From UBA1227 sp045599345 (lineage in GTDB: Bacteria > Bacillota > Clostridia > Oscillospirales > Acutalibacteraceae): 64,000 nucleotides of DNA. The notes beneath the pieces are model-generated. The model was not told the DNA's origin. It made no database searches and saw only the letters and a list, made by a program, of their open reading frames with translations. The stretch spans positions 1-64,000 of the forward strand of contig JAZRVV010000015.1 of assembly GCA_045599345.1 (NCBI GenBank), written 5' to 3'. The number at the start of each line of letters is the position of its first letter. Position 1 is the first letter of the stretch. The position numbers and the translations under genes were made by a program. Positions 8,443 to 16,911 of this stretch are shown one piece after another.

Positions 8443-8592
8443 TGGATAAATGGACACGTGTAGTGCAACTTTGGACAAATGGGGCAATGTGTACAAAAAG
8501 TTTTAAACAATAATATGCAAGTAAATGAACTTTTCCAATTGGGTTATAAAAAGGTGGATATTTGCCCATATTACTGTTAAGATTATCTTGTC
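8443..8592 (+). promoter_or_regulatory. Conserved upstream element B of the formate operon
   Basis: This is the gap-free match to 4097-4246. TGGACA occurs at 8451 and 8472 (21 bases apart, as in element A), TGTACA at 8490, GTAAATGAACTTT at 8521-8533 and TGCCCA at 8563. The segments between the blocks have diverged (for example 8478-8485), so the blocks look selected rather than simply left over from a recent duplication. The element lies upstream of the riboswitch, so the formate operon appears to be under two controls. Confidence 0.75.
8575..8583 (+). promoter_or_regulatory. Extended -10 promoter element for the formate operon
   Basis: TGtTAAGAT is in the same position relative to the TGGACA boxes as the extended -10 of the hydrogenase operon. 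Transcription starting near 8590 would place the riboswitch aptamer in the first bases of the transcript. Confidence 0.5.
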
Positions 8593-8611
8593 AAAATAAA
8601 AACAAATAAAT

Positions 8612-8702
8612 ATATTCCGAGCCCTATTTCGTTTGAAATAAGACTTGAAATATGGGCCGATAGGGTTGTAAATCCACAGCCTGCCGTTAAGCAAAGGAAT
8701 CA
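8612..8702 (+). ncRNA. Probable molybdenum-cofactor (Moco/Tuco) riboswitch aptamer
   Basis: A structured leader: outer stem ATTCC (8614-8618) with GGAAT (8696-8700), inner GCCC/GGGC (8621-8624, 8654-8657), and hairpin TATTTC/GAAATA (8625-8640). The 3' part, GCCTGCCGT followed by GCAAAGG, resembles the conserved GCCUCCCGU...GGAAAGG segment I recall from the E. coli moaA Moco RNA. It leads an operon for a molybdopterin enzyme, with a MoeA-like gene first, and is followed at once by a terminator hairpin. The Moco or tungsten-cofactor identity rests on this resemblance and context; a covariance search was not possible. Confidence 0.6.
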
Positions 8703-8759
8703 AAAGCGCTCTGGCAATTCTCACTTTGGAGAGTTGCTGGTAACTTTTGATTTTTTTTT
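8699..8759 (+). terminator. Riboswitch expression platform: intrinsic terminator
   Basis: Outer stem ATCAAAAG / CTTTTGAT (8699-8706, 8744-8751) and inner stem CAATTCTC / GAGAGTTG enclose a short loop, followed by nine T residues (8751-8759). The left arm overlaps the 3' strand of the aptamer's outer stem by two bases, and transcription would stop about 46 bases before the MoeA-like start. This is the layout of a transcription-attenuating riboswitch. Confidence 0.8.
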
Positions 8760-8805
8760 GCCTATTTGATATCTAATCTTTATATATAAAAGAGGTAATT
8801 TCGAC

Positions 8806-9507
8806 ATGGAACCAACCAAGACACTAAATGAACTCCTAGATTCATTTGACGCCCTTTATAGCGGAGGCGTATGGAAGACGGATACTCTTCTCGCTTTCCA
8901 AGCGGTGGGCCGATATCTTGCCGAGGATGTAGAGGGCACTGATTTAAAGATGGGTCACAGGATATCACCAGAGGATGTTGGAACACTTGCTGCAAATGGC
9001 AAGCTCATGGTTAATGTTTGGTTCAAACCTTATGTGACAATTCTTTCAACAGGCACAGAGCTTGTAACACCGTTCGAGATGCCAGGGGAAGGTCAAAGAC
9101 GTGATTCAAACAGCATGATGCTTCAGGCGCTTGCTGAGGATACAGGAGCAGTAGTAGTTGGCGTTGATATGATTAACGAGGGACAAGAGGCAGTAGATAT
9201 TGCCACTCGCAATTTTGTTGATCAGTGTGACGTTGTAATTGTGACAACCAGCACAGAGGATGGTGCTGAGCAGGATATGCTCACACTTCTTGATTCTATT
9301 CGCAAGCCAGGAGTTATTGCATACGGCTCGACAGAGGCCAGTGGTGGCAATATCATCCTTGCTGCTTTGAAAGACGAGTACTGTCGTTGCGAAGGCAGAA
9401 TGCCAGCACTTATTGTTGCGCTACCAGGTTCACCGGATACAGTAAAGCGCAACTATGATGATGTTGTGGACTACTTCATTAGGAAGTACTACTTCCACAA
9501 CCTTTAA
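8806..9507 (+). CDS. Shortened, divergent MoeA-like molybdopterin-binding protein
   Basis: A 233-residue protein related to MoeA, which is normally about 400 residues and inserts molybdenum into molybdopterin. The first 45 residues match the MoeA N-terminus (a LAED motif at about 38-41). The region with the usual PFDNSAMDG-type segment is missing, and the sequence resumes in the MoCF-binding domain (RISPEDVGTLAANG, TILSTGTELVTP, DSNSMMLQAL). The usual GGVSVGDYD-like loop is replaced by TSTEDGAEQD (about 147-157), and the C-terminal domain IV is absent. It ends 74 bases before the second NuoE gene. It may be a cofactor chaperone for the formate dehydrogenase or a decayed enzyme; activity as a molybdenum insertase looks doubtful. 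Confidence 0.75.
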   Translation: MEPTKTLNELLDSFDALYSGGVWKTDTLLAFQAVGRYLAEDVEGTDLKMGHRISPEDVGTLAANGKLMVNVWFKPYVTILSTGTELVTPFEMPGEGQRRDSNSMMLQALAEDTGAVVVGVDMINEGQEAVDIATRNFVDQCDVVIVTTSTEDGAEQDMLTLLDSIRKPGVIAYGSTEASGGNIILAALKDEYCRCEGRMPALIVALPGSPDTVKRNYDDVVDYFIRKYYFHNL

Positions 9508-9581
9508 TTCGGGTAATCGGTTCTTGCATTTATGTACAGAACGTTATTTTTGGAAAAAACTATTTAAAATGGGAGGCAAAA

Positions 9582-10085
9582 ATGGGCAAGTACAAAGACA
9601 ATTGCTGCATCACTTGCAGCGATGAAGACCGTGCTAAGTATGAAGAGATTGCCAAGGTAATCGACTCATACAAGGGTAAGCAGGGAAGCTTGATCATGGT
9701 ACTACATGCAGCTCAGGGTATTTATGGCTATTTACCACTTGAGCTCCAGCAGTTTATCGCTGATCGCATGGGTATACCTTTCTCAGAGGTGTACGGTGTT
9801 GTAAGCTTCTATGCTTTCTTCACAACAAAAGAAAGAGGCCGTCACGTTGTACGTGTATGTCTCGGCACCGCTTGCTATGTTAAGGGTGCTCAGAAACTTA
9901 TCGACTCTTTGACAGATAAGTTCCAAATCGAAGTTGGCGATGTAACAGCCGACAAGAAGTTCACTATTGAAGCCGCACGTTGCATTGGTGCATGTGGTTT
10001 GGCTCCAGCAGTAATGGTTGACGACGATGTTCATAAGGAAGTTTCACCAGCAACACTTTATAACATCCTCGACCAGTATGAATAA
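9582..10085 (+). CDS. NuoE-like 2Fe-2S subunit of the formate dehydrogenase complex
   Basis: A 167-residue NuoE/HydC-type protein with the helical N-terminus (HAAQGIYGYLP) and the thioredoxin-like 2Fe-2S domain, ligands in CLGTAC and RCIGAC. It differs from the first copy by a Cys-rich N-terminus (NCCITC). A GGGAGG site precedes the ATG. It lies in the same operon as the NuoF-like and FdhF genes and should carry electrons between the formate dehydrogenase and the flavin subunit. Confidence 0.92.
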   Translation: MGKYKDNCCITCSDEDRAKYEEIAKVIDSYKGKQGSLIMVLHAAQGIYGYLPLELQQFIADRMGIPFSEVYGVVSFYAFFTTKERGRHVVRVCLGTACYVKGAQKLIDSLTDKFQIEVGDVTADKKFTIEAARCIGACGLAPAVMVDDDVHKEVSPATLYNILDQYE

Positions 10086-10104
10086 GCGGGAGGTGGAGAC
10101 AGTG

Positions 10105-11961
10105 ATGAAAATAACTTCTATTAATGATCTTAACCAAATCAAAGCCGATTATGAGGCAGCGATGGGTAAGTATCACCACAAAGTTCTCCTTTGCTCAGGT
10201 GCAGGATGTGTTTCTTGTAACTGCTCAAAGGTTCGTGACGCTATCGAAGCTGAAATCGCAAATCTCGGCCTTCAGGACGGCGTTAAGATGATTGAAACAG
10301 GTTGTATCGGTACTTGTGCCGAGGGTCCTGTTATGTTGATTCTTCCAGAGAGAATCTTCTATGTAAGAGTTACTCCAGAAAACGTTGGTAATATCCTTAA
10401 GTCTCAGATCATCGACGGTGTTGTTGTTGAGGAGCAGACATTCCAGGATAAGACAACAAAGCAGCATATTCCTTGCATCGATGATATCCCATTCTTCAAA
10501 GAGCAGGTTCGTATCGCTCTTAGAAACTGCGGTAACATCGAATACAAGAGCCTTGAGGCATACATTGCTAACGGCGGTTACTATGCAGCTTATAAAGCAT
10601 TGACATCAATGCAGCCAGCAGACGTTGTTCAAGAAGTACTTGATTCAGGTCTTCGCGGACGTGGTGGTGCAGGTTTCCCAACAGGTAAAAAGTGGAGCCT
10701 CATCGGTCCTGGCGAGCAGAAGTATATCGTATGTAACGCAGACGAAGGTGACCCAGGTGCATTCATGGACCGTTCTGTAATCGAGGGCGACCCACACAAC
10801 CTCATCGAAGGTATGATGCTTGCAGGTTACGCTATCGGCGCAACACAGGGTTACGTATATATCCGTGCTGAGTACCCAATCGCAGTTGAGCGTCTTGGTG
10901 ATGCTATTGCTCAGGCACGTGAGGCTGGCCTTCTTGGCGGCAACGTATTTGGCACAGACTTCAAGTTCGACCTTGAAATCCGTATCGGTGCTGGTGCGTT
11001 TGTATGCGGTGAGGAAACAGCACTTCTTTCATCTATCGAAGGTAAGCGCGGTGAGCCTCGTCCAAAGCCACCATTCCCAGCAGTATCTGGTCTTTATGGC
11101 AAGCCAACAATTATCAACAACGTTGAGACACTTGCTAATATCGCTTACATCGTTGGTAACGGTGCAGCAGAGTACGCAAAGTACGGTTGCGAAGGTGCAA
11201 CAGGTACCAAGGTATTCGCACTTGCAGGCGATATCATGAATACAGGTATCATCGAAGTTCCTATCGGCACAACAATGCGTAAGGTTATTTACGACATCGG
11301 TGGCGGTATGCAGGGCGGCAAGAAGTTCAAGGCTGCTCAGGTAGGCGGACCTTCTGGCGGATGTATCACAGCTGAGAACATTGATGTTCAGCTTGAGTAC
11401 ACAGCTCTCCAGAAACTCGGTGCTATCATGGGTTCTGGCGGACTTATCGCTATGAACGAAAACACATGTATGGTTGATACAGCTCGTTTCTTCACAGACT
11501 TTACTCAGGATGAGTCTTGCGGTAAGTGTACTGCTTGCCGTATCGGTACAAAGCGTATGCTTGAAATCCTTGAGAAAATCACAAAGGGTGAAGGCGAACC
11601 AGAAGATATCGACAAGCTCTATAATCTTGGTCAGGTAGTTAAAGACGCTGCTCTTTGCGGTCTTGGTCAAACAGCTCCTAACCCAGTACTTTCAACAATT
11701 AACAATTTCCGCGATGAGTACGAAGCTCACATCAACGAGAAGAGATGTCCTGCTGGTATCTGTAAGGCTCTCACAGTATTCGAAGTTGATGCTGACCTGT
11801 GTAAAGGCTGTACAAAGTGTGCTAAGAACTGCCCAGTTGGTGCAATCTCTGGTAACGTTAAGGAGCCTCACGTAATTGATGCTTCTATGTGTACAGGATG
11901 CGGCGTTTGCCGTGATAATTGCGCATTCAACGCAATTCATCCAGCAAAGCGTGAAAGATAA
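10105..11961 (+). CDS. NuoF-like NADH/flavin subunit of the formate dehydrogenase complex
   Basis: A 618-residue NuoF-type subunit with the same layout as the hydrogenase copy: N-terminal 2Fe-2S domain, GLRGRGGAGFPTGKKW nucleotide region, ADEGDPGAFMDR, GAGAFVCGEETAL, SCGKCTACRIG and two C-terminal 4Fe-4S motifs (CKGCTKCAKNCP, CTGCGVCRDNC). Here the N-terminal domain is cysteine-rich (LLCSGAGCVSCNC, GCIGTC), unlike copies one and three, which have the CGxAAGA form. The start chosen is ATG 10105 (GTG at 10102 is possible), placed after GGGAGGTGG; upstream in-frame ATG codons lie inside the NuoE gene and have no ribosome site. Confidence 0.93.
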   Translation: MKITSINDLNQIKADYEAAMGKYHHKVLLCSGAGCVSCNCSKVRDAIEAEIANLGLQDGVKMIETGCIGTCAEGPVMLILPERIFYVRVTPENVGNILKSQIIDGVVVEEQTFQDKTTKQHIPCIDDIPFFKEQVRIALRNCGNIEYKSLEAYIANGGYYAAYKALTSMQPADVVQEVLDSGLRGRGGAGFPTGKKWSLIGPGEQKYIVCNADEGDPGAFMDRSVIEGDPHNLIEGMMLAGYAIGATQGYVYIRAEYPIAVERLGDAIAQAREAGLLGGNVFGTDFKFDLEIRIGAGAFVCGEETALLSSIEGKRGEPRPKPPFPAVSGLYGKPTIINNVETLANIAYIVGNGAAEYAKYGCEGATGTKVFALAGDIMNTGIIEVPIGTTMRKVIYDIGGGMQGGKKFKAAQVGGPSGGCITAENIDVQLEYTALQKLGAIMGSGGLIAMNENTCMVDTARFFTDFTQDESCGKCTACRIGTKRMLEILEKITKGEGEPEDIDKLYNLGQVVKDAALCGLGQTAPNPVLSTINNFRDEYEAHINEKRCPAGICKALTVFEVDADLCKGCTKCAKNCPVGAISGNVKEPHVIDASMCTGCGVCRDNCAFNAIHPAKRER

Positions 11962-11979
11962 GGGAAGGAGGAAGCAATA

Positions 11980-14655
11980 ATGATTAATGTAACAATTGAT
12001 GGAATTAATGTTGATGTTCCAAAGGGTTCGACTATATTACAGGCAGCTCAAATCGCTGGCGTTGATATCCCAACACTCTGTTGGATAAAGGATCTTGATC
12101 CAGACGCATCATGCCGTGTTTGTCTTGTTGAAATCGAAGGAATGCCAAAGTTGTTCGCTGCTTGCTCAACTCCTATCGCAGATGGCAACATCATTCATAC
12201 AAAGACAGACAGAGTTATAGCTGCTAGAAAAGCAATGCTTGAACTCATGCTCTCTAACCATACAACAGACTGCTTCTCTTGCCAGAAGAACGGTGAGTGT
12301 AAGCTCCAGGATCTCTGCTACGAGTATGGCGTAGAAAAGACACCTTACACAGGTGCTAAGAGAAATGATCCAATCGATGATTCTAATGAATTCTTCACAT
12401 ACAATCCTAACCAGTGCATCCTTTGCCGTCGCTGCGTTCGTACTTGCCATGCTCTCCATGGTGTAGGCGCTATCTCAGCTACAGAGCGTGGTTTCAATGC
12501 TAAGGTTTCTACACCATTCGGTGCATTACTTGGCGACAGCGACTGCGTATCTTGCGGTAACTGTGTTTCTGCTTGTCCAGTTGGTGCTCTCCTTCCAAAG
12601 CAGCCTGAGAAGTTCCGTTCTTGGGAAGTTAAGAAGGTTAAGACAACCTGCACATATTGCGGCGTTGGTTGTCAGGAGAACCTCCTTGTTAAGGACAACA
12701 AGATTGTTGGTGTTGAGCCACTCTATGGCCCAGCAAACAAGGGTCTTATGTGCGTAAAGGGTAAGTTTGGTTATGGATTCGTTAACCACGAAGACAGACT
12801 TAAGACTCCTCTTATCAAGAAGGATGGCAAGTTTGTTGAGGCTACATGGGATGAGGCTATCGCTCTTATCGCTTCAAAGCTCAACGCTATCAAGGCAGAA
12901 TCAGGCCCTGATGCTCTTGCTGGTCTTTCATCAGCTCGTTGCTCAAACGAGGATAACTACATCTTCCAGAAGATGATGCGTGCTGCTATCGGTACAAATA
13001 ACGTTGACCACTGCGCACGTCTTTGCCATGCATCTACAGTTGCTGGCCTTGCAACATCATTTGGTTCAGGTGCTATGACAAACTCTATCCCAGAGGCTGC
13101 TGATCAGGACGTTGTATTCGTAACTGGTTCTAACACAACAGAAACTCACCCAGTTATCGGTTCATTCATCCGTCAGGCTAAGCGCAAGGGTGCCAAGATT
13201 ATCGTAGCTGAGCCACGTGAAATCCCACTTTGCCGTGAAGCTGACATCTTCCTTAAGATCAAGCCAGGTACAAACGTAGCTCTCTTCGATGGTATGATGA
13301 ACTACATCATCAGCGAAGGATTACAGGATCAGGCTTACATTGATGCTCGTACAGAGAACTATGAGGAGCTCGTTGAGGTTGTTAAGCCTTACACTCCAGA
13401 AGTAGTAGCAGAAATCTGCGGTATCAATGCAGAAGACCTTAAGGCAGCAGCAAAGCTCTATGCTCAGGCTGACAAAGCTGGTATTTACTATGCAATGGGT
13501 GTTACTCAGCACTCAACAGGTACAGAGGGCGTTATGGGCACAGCTAACCTTGCTCTCCTCTGCGGCAAGATTGGTAAGTATGGTTGTGGTGTTAACCCAC
13601 TTCGTGGCCAGAACAACGTTCAGGGCGCTTGCGATATGGGCTGTCTTCCAACTGACTTCCCAGCATACCAGAAAGTATTCAATCCTGACGTAGTTGCTAA
13701 GTTTGAGGCAGCTTGGGGTGTTAAACTTTCAGGTGAAAAGGGTCTCACAGTAACAAGAATGCTTGACGCTATCGACGAGGGTAAAGTTCGTGGCCTTTAC
13801 ATCATGGGTGAGAACCCAATGATGTCTGACCCAGATACTAACCATGTACGTCATGCTCTTGAAAAGTGCGAATTCCTTGTAGTACAAGATATCTTTATGA
13901 CACAGACAGCTGAATTTGCTGATGTTGTTCTTCCTGGCGCATCATTTGCAGAGAAGGATGGTACATTCACAAATACAGAACGTCGTGTTCAGAGAATCCG
14001 CAAGGCTATCGAGCCTATTGGCCAGAGCCGTGCAGACTTCGAGATTATCAATGATGTAATGGCAGCTCTTGGTTACAAGAACAACTTCACAACAGCTTCT
14101 GAGTTGTTTGATGAAATGGCTTCTGTTACTCCATCTTACGGCGGTATGGATTACTGCAGACTTGATGGTGACGGACTCCAGTGGCCATGCCCAACAAAGG
14201 ATCATCCAGGCACACCTATCATGCACGTTGAGAAGTTCACAAGAGGCGAAAGAGCTATCTTTAAGCCAGCTCCTTATCGTCCAGCTGTTGAACAGCCAGA
14301 TGCTGATTATCCATTAATCCTCACAACTGGTAGAATTCTTTACCACTATCACACAAGCACAATGACAGGTAGGGTTCCTGGTCTCATGAACATCTCTGGT
14401 CATGCTTATTGTGAAATCAACCCATCTGATGCAGCTGAAAAGGGCATCGTTGATGGCGGTAAGGTAACAGTTACATCACGTCGTGGTACTGTAACAGTTG
14501 AAGCTCACGTTACAGACGTTGTTTCTGAAGGCGTAATCTTCATGCCATTCCACTTCGCTGATGGTCCTGCAAACATGCTCACAAACCCAGTAATTGACCC
14601 AATTGCTAGTATTCCTGAGCTCAAGGTTTGCGCAGCTAAAATTGAGAAAGCTTAA
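11980..14655 (+). CDS. fdhF: Formate dehydrogenase catalytic subunit (cysteine type, molybdopterin)
   Basis: An 891-residue FdhF. Order: 2Fe-2S domain (about 1-80), Cys-rich 4Fe-4S site (HTTDCFSCQKNGEC), two ferredoxin motifs (CILCRRCVRTC, CVSCGNCVSACP), the molybdopterin Fe4S4 domain (CTYCGVGC...CVKGK) and the large molybdopterin core, ending in a dinucleotide-binding domain. The metal ligand is the Cys in CARLCHAS (residue about 349, TGC at 13024); no in-frame TGA is present, so no selenocysteine. The N-terminal Fe-S string matches NAD- or ferredoxin-linked enzymes. With NuoE and NuoF it should couple formate/CO2 to NADH and ferredoxin. Mo versus W cannot be told. Confidence 0.95.
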   Translation: MINVTIDGINVDVPKGSTILQAAQIAGVDIPTLCWIKDLDPDASCRVCLVEIEGMPKLFAACSTPIADGNIIHTKTDRVIAARKAMLELMLSNHTTDCFSCQKNGECKLQDLCYEYGVEKTPYTGAKRNDPIDDSNEFFTYNPNQCILCRRCVRTCHALHGVGAISATERGFNAKVSTPFGALLGDSDCVSCGNCVSACPVGALLPKQPEKFRSWEVKKVKTTCTYCGVGCQENLLVKDNKIVGVEPLYGPANKGLMCVKGKFGYGFVNHEDRLKTPLIKKDGKFVEATWDEAIALIASKLNAIKAESGPDALAGLSSARCSNEDNYIFQKMMRAAIGTNNVDHCARLCHASTVAGLATSFGSGAMTNSIPEAADQDVVFVTGSNTTETHPVIGSFIRQAKRKGAKIIVAEPREIPLCREADIFLKIKPGTNVALFDGMMNYIISEGLQDQAYIDARTENYEELVEVVKPYTPEVVAEICGINAEDLKAAAKLYAQADKAGIYYAMGVTQHSTGTEGVMGTANLALLCGKIGKYGCGVNPLRGQNNVQGACDMGCLPTDFPAYQKVFNPDVVAKFEAAWGVKLSGEKGLTVTRMLDAIDEGKVRGLYIMGENPMMSDPDTNHVRHALEKCEFLVVQDIFMTQTAEFADVVLPGASFAEKDGTFTNTERRVQRIRKAIEPIGQSRADFEIINDVMAALGYKNNFTTASELFDEMASVTPSYGGMDYCRLDGDGLQWPCPTKDHPGTPIMHVEKFTRGERAIFKPAPYRPAVEQPDADYPLILTTGRILYHYHTSTMTGRVPGLMNISGHAYCEINPSDAAEKGIVDGGKVTVTSRRGTVTVEAHVTDVVSEGVIFMPFHFADGPANMLTNPVIDPIASIPELKVCAAKIEKA

Positions 14656-14670
14656 TTTTAGGGAGTTTAT

Positions 14671-15282
14671 ATGAAACAGTTCGAGACCGCTGCAATACTT
14701 GCAGGGGGAAAGTCTTCACGAATGGGATATGATAAACAACTTCTCACAATAAACGATAAGTTGATTTATCAGGGTGTATATGAATCACTCAGTTCAATGT
14801 TCTCTGATATTGTAGTTGTTACAAACACTCCGAACCTGTATGAATCAACTGCAATAAGGACTTGTTCTGATGAGTTCTCAAATATGGGTCCACTTGCTGG
14901 CATCCATATCGCCCTTAAAAATGCACAGAGTGAGTACATTTACCTTCTTGCTTGTGATATGCCAGTAGTAAATCCAAACTACATAGCATTCATGCAAAAG
15001 AAGCTTGATGAATCAGGTGCCCTCATTTGTGTTGCTAAAAGAAATGGTAAAATTGAACCTTTCAATGCATTCTATTCAGTAAAGCTTTTAGACGACATTG
15101 AGAGTCGTCTAAAGGCTGGCAATAGTTCGCTGTTTGATGCTATAATGTCATCAAACCCTTGCATAGTTTCCGAAGAGGAAGCAGCAGTGTTTGACAGCGA
15201 TCTCGATATGTATATAAATCTCAATACTCAAGACGAGTATAAAAATTATTTGCAGAAAGTGAGCGGAAATGAACTTAACTGA
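14671..15282 (+). CDS. mobA: Molybdenum cofactor guanylyltransferase MobA
   Basis: A 203-residue nucleotidyltransferase. The N-terminal LAGGKSSRMGYDKQLL (about residues 11-26) is the GTP-binding signature with its conserved Lys, followed by GPLAGIH and LACDMPVVNP. It adds GMP to molybdopterin to make the bis-MGD cofactor used by formate dehydrogenase. It starts 15 bases after fdhF with a GGGAG site and overlaps fdhD by 14 bases, which places it firmly in the formate operon. Confidence 0.92.
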   Translation: MKQFETAAILAGGKSSRMGYDKQLLTINDKLIYQGVYESLSSMFSDIVVVTNTPNLYESTAIRTCSDEFSNMGPLAGIHIALKNAQSEYIYLLACDMPVVNPNYIAFMQKKLDESGALICVAKRNGKIEPFNAFYSVKLLDDIESRLKAGNSSLFDAIMSSNPCIVSEEEAAVFDSDLDMYINLNTQDEYKNYLQKVSGNELN

Positions 15283-15973
15283 TTCTTTGGACATAATCCG
15301 TTTTAAGGATGGTAAAACAGAGGAAGTTTCTGATTTGATGATCAACGAAACATCTCTTGCAATCGTCATTAATGGAGAAATTATCAAAGAACTCCTATGT
15401 TCTCCCGCAGAACTTGATGAGTTAACTCTTGGGTATTTAAAAACTCAAGGCATGATATCTAAGATATCAGACGTAGAGTCCATTAATTTAAGCATCGAGC
15501 AGGATATGTTTGTTGCTGATGTAAAATTAAAGGACGTAAAATTTGGGAATAAATTGGAGCAAAGTAAACCGATATCCTTTTTTGGGGACAAGATTCTACA
15601 AAACCTCAGACAGTTTTATGAGGAATCTACTTTGCAAAAAGCAACCGCAGGTGTGCACCGTTGCGCACTCTGCAATGACGACGGTATTATTGTTTCCTGT
15701 GATGACATCAGTCGCCACTGCGCATTTGATAAAGTGTTAGGACATGCAGTGAAGGAAGGAATAGATCTTTCTGACAAGTATGTAATCACAAGTGGCAGAG
15801 TACCACTCGACATGATTAAAAAAGTTGATACATGTGGAATACCAATGCTCGTATCTCGAACAGCTCCAACTGCATCAGCTGCGCTCTTTGCACGCGAAAA
15901 GGATATTACTCTTCTTGGATTTTCAAGGGAGGATAGATTTAATATTTACTCCGGTTTTTCGAGGATAATTTGA
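15269..15973 (+). CDS. fdhD: Formate dehydrogenase sulfurtransferase FdhD
   Basis: A 234-residue FdhD. It moves sulfur from a cysteine desulfurase to the molybdenum cofactor so that formate dehydrogenase becomes active. Visible family features are LCSPAELDELTLGYLKTQG near the N-terminus, the HRCALCNDDG segment (about 130-140) with two cysteines matching the CxxC-type sulfur relay loop, and the TSGRVPLDMIKKV and SRTAPTASAALFA segments. It is slightly shorter than the E. coli protein. It overlaps mobA and is 16 bases before focA. Confidence 0.92.
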   Translation: MNLTDSLDIIRFKDGKTEEVSDLMINETSLAIVINGEIIKELLCSPAELDELTLGYLKTQGMISKISDVESINLSIEQDMFVADVKLKDVKFGNKLEQSKPISFFGDKILQNLRQFYEESTLQKATAGVHRCALCNDDGIIVSCDDISRHCAFDKVLGHAVKEGIDLSDKYVITSGRVPLDMIKKVDTCGIPMLVSRTAPTASAALFAREKDITLLGFSREDRFNIYSGFSRII

Positions 15974-15989
15974 AAGGAAAGATGTTAAT

Positions 15990-16787
15990 ATGTTTTCACC
16001 AGCAGAAGTTGCCAATAATGTAATTGGCATCGGTAAAGCTAAAGCAGGAAATAAGCCATATAAGCTTTTCTTGCTCGGCATTCTCGCAGGTATGTTTATT
16101 GCTCTCGCAGCAGTAGGCGCAAACACAGCAGGTTGTACAATTGAGAACGCAAGTGTTTCTAAACTTGTAGGCGCTTGCATTTTCCCAGTAGGACTTCTTA
16201 TGGTTCTTGTAGCTGGTTCTGAACTCTTCACAGGCAACAACCTTATTATCGTTTCTGTTTTGACAGGTGACGTTAAGTGGACTGCAATGCTTAAGAACTG
16301 GGGTATCGTTTATCTTGGTAACTTCGTAGGTTCTATCCTTATTGCTCTCATCGCTTGCTACAGTGGCCAGTTCGGTCTCTTCGGCGGTGCTCTTGCTGCA
16401 ACAACAATTAAAGTAGCTACAGGTAAGGCTACTTTGACATTCGGCCAGGCTATCCTTAAGGGTATTGCTTGTAACTTCCTTGTTTGTATTGCTGTATGGA
16501 TGAGCTTTGCAGCTAAATCAGTAGGCGGAAAACTCGCTGCTGTTTACCTTCCAATCATGCTCTTCGTACTCGCAGGCTTCGAGCATAGCGTAGCTAATAT
16601 GTACTATGTTCCAGCTGGTCTCTTCGCTGCAAGTGCTACTGGCACAGCTGCTGAAGGCCTTACATGGGGTAACTTCTTTATCAACAACTTGATCCCTGTT
16701 ACTATCGGTAACATCATCGGTGGTGCACTTCTCGTTGGCGTTATGTATTGGGCTATTTACCTTGCAGACGCAAAGAAGGCTGACTAA
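15990..16787 (+). CDS. focA: Formate/nitrite transporter family channel, probably FocA
   Basis: A 265-residue membrane protein with six predicted helices (first one about residues 25-50) and the FNT-family pattern, including FTGNN (about 74-78) and the late NxIGGALLVG region. FNT proteins are pentameric channels for formate, nitrite or hydrosulfide. Being the last gene of a formate dehydrogenase operon, it most likely moves formate across the membrane. A GAAAGGAAAG site precedes the ATG and a strong terminator follows the stop. Confidence 0.9.
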   Translation: MFSPAEVANNVIGIGKAKAGNKPYKLFLLGILAGMFIALAAVGANTAGCTIENASVSKLVGACIFPVGLLMVLVAGSELFTGNNLIIVSVLTGDVKWTAMLKNWGIVYLGNFVGSILIALIACYSGQFGLFGGALAATTIKVATGKATLTFGQAILKGIACNFLVCIAVWMSFAAKSVGGKLAAVYLPIMLFVLAGFEHSVANMYYVPAGLFAASATGTAAEGLTWGNFFINNLIPVTIGNIIGGALLVGVMYWAIYLADAKKAD

Positions 16788-16806
16788 TAATTCAATAAAC
16801 AAAATT

Positions 16807-16836
16807 GGGTTGCACAAATTAGTGCAACCCTTTTTG
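16807..16836 (+). terminator. Intrinsic terminator of the formate operon
   Basis: A nine-base-pair stem GGGTTGCAC / GTGCAACCC (16807-16815, 16822-16830) with a six-base loop is followed by TTTTTGTTTTGT. Confidence 0.9.
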
Positions 16837-16911
16837 TTTTGTCTTGAATAATAAAGTATCTTAGTGCATAATAGTTTTATAAAGTATAAGTGAGCAAGAG
16901 GAGTCTTGATG

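Noticed and set aside
8443..8534. Elements A and B as a mobile repeat family
   Set aside because: There are only two copies, both directly before related operons, without terminal inverted repeats or target duplications; a regulatory or duplicated promoter is a better reading.
10018..10104. N-terminal extension of the second NuoF-like protein
   Set aside because: It is inside the NuoE gene and lacks a ribosome site; ATG 10105 follows GGGAGGTGG.
11029..11670. Long minus-strand open frame within the second NuoF gene
   Set aside because: It is the antisense shadow of a well-conserved coding sequence; similar shadows occur over fdhF, the third NuoF and the GltD-like gene.
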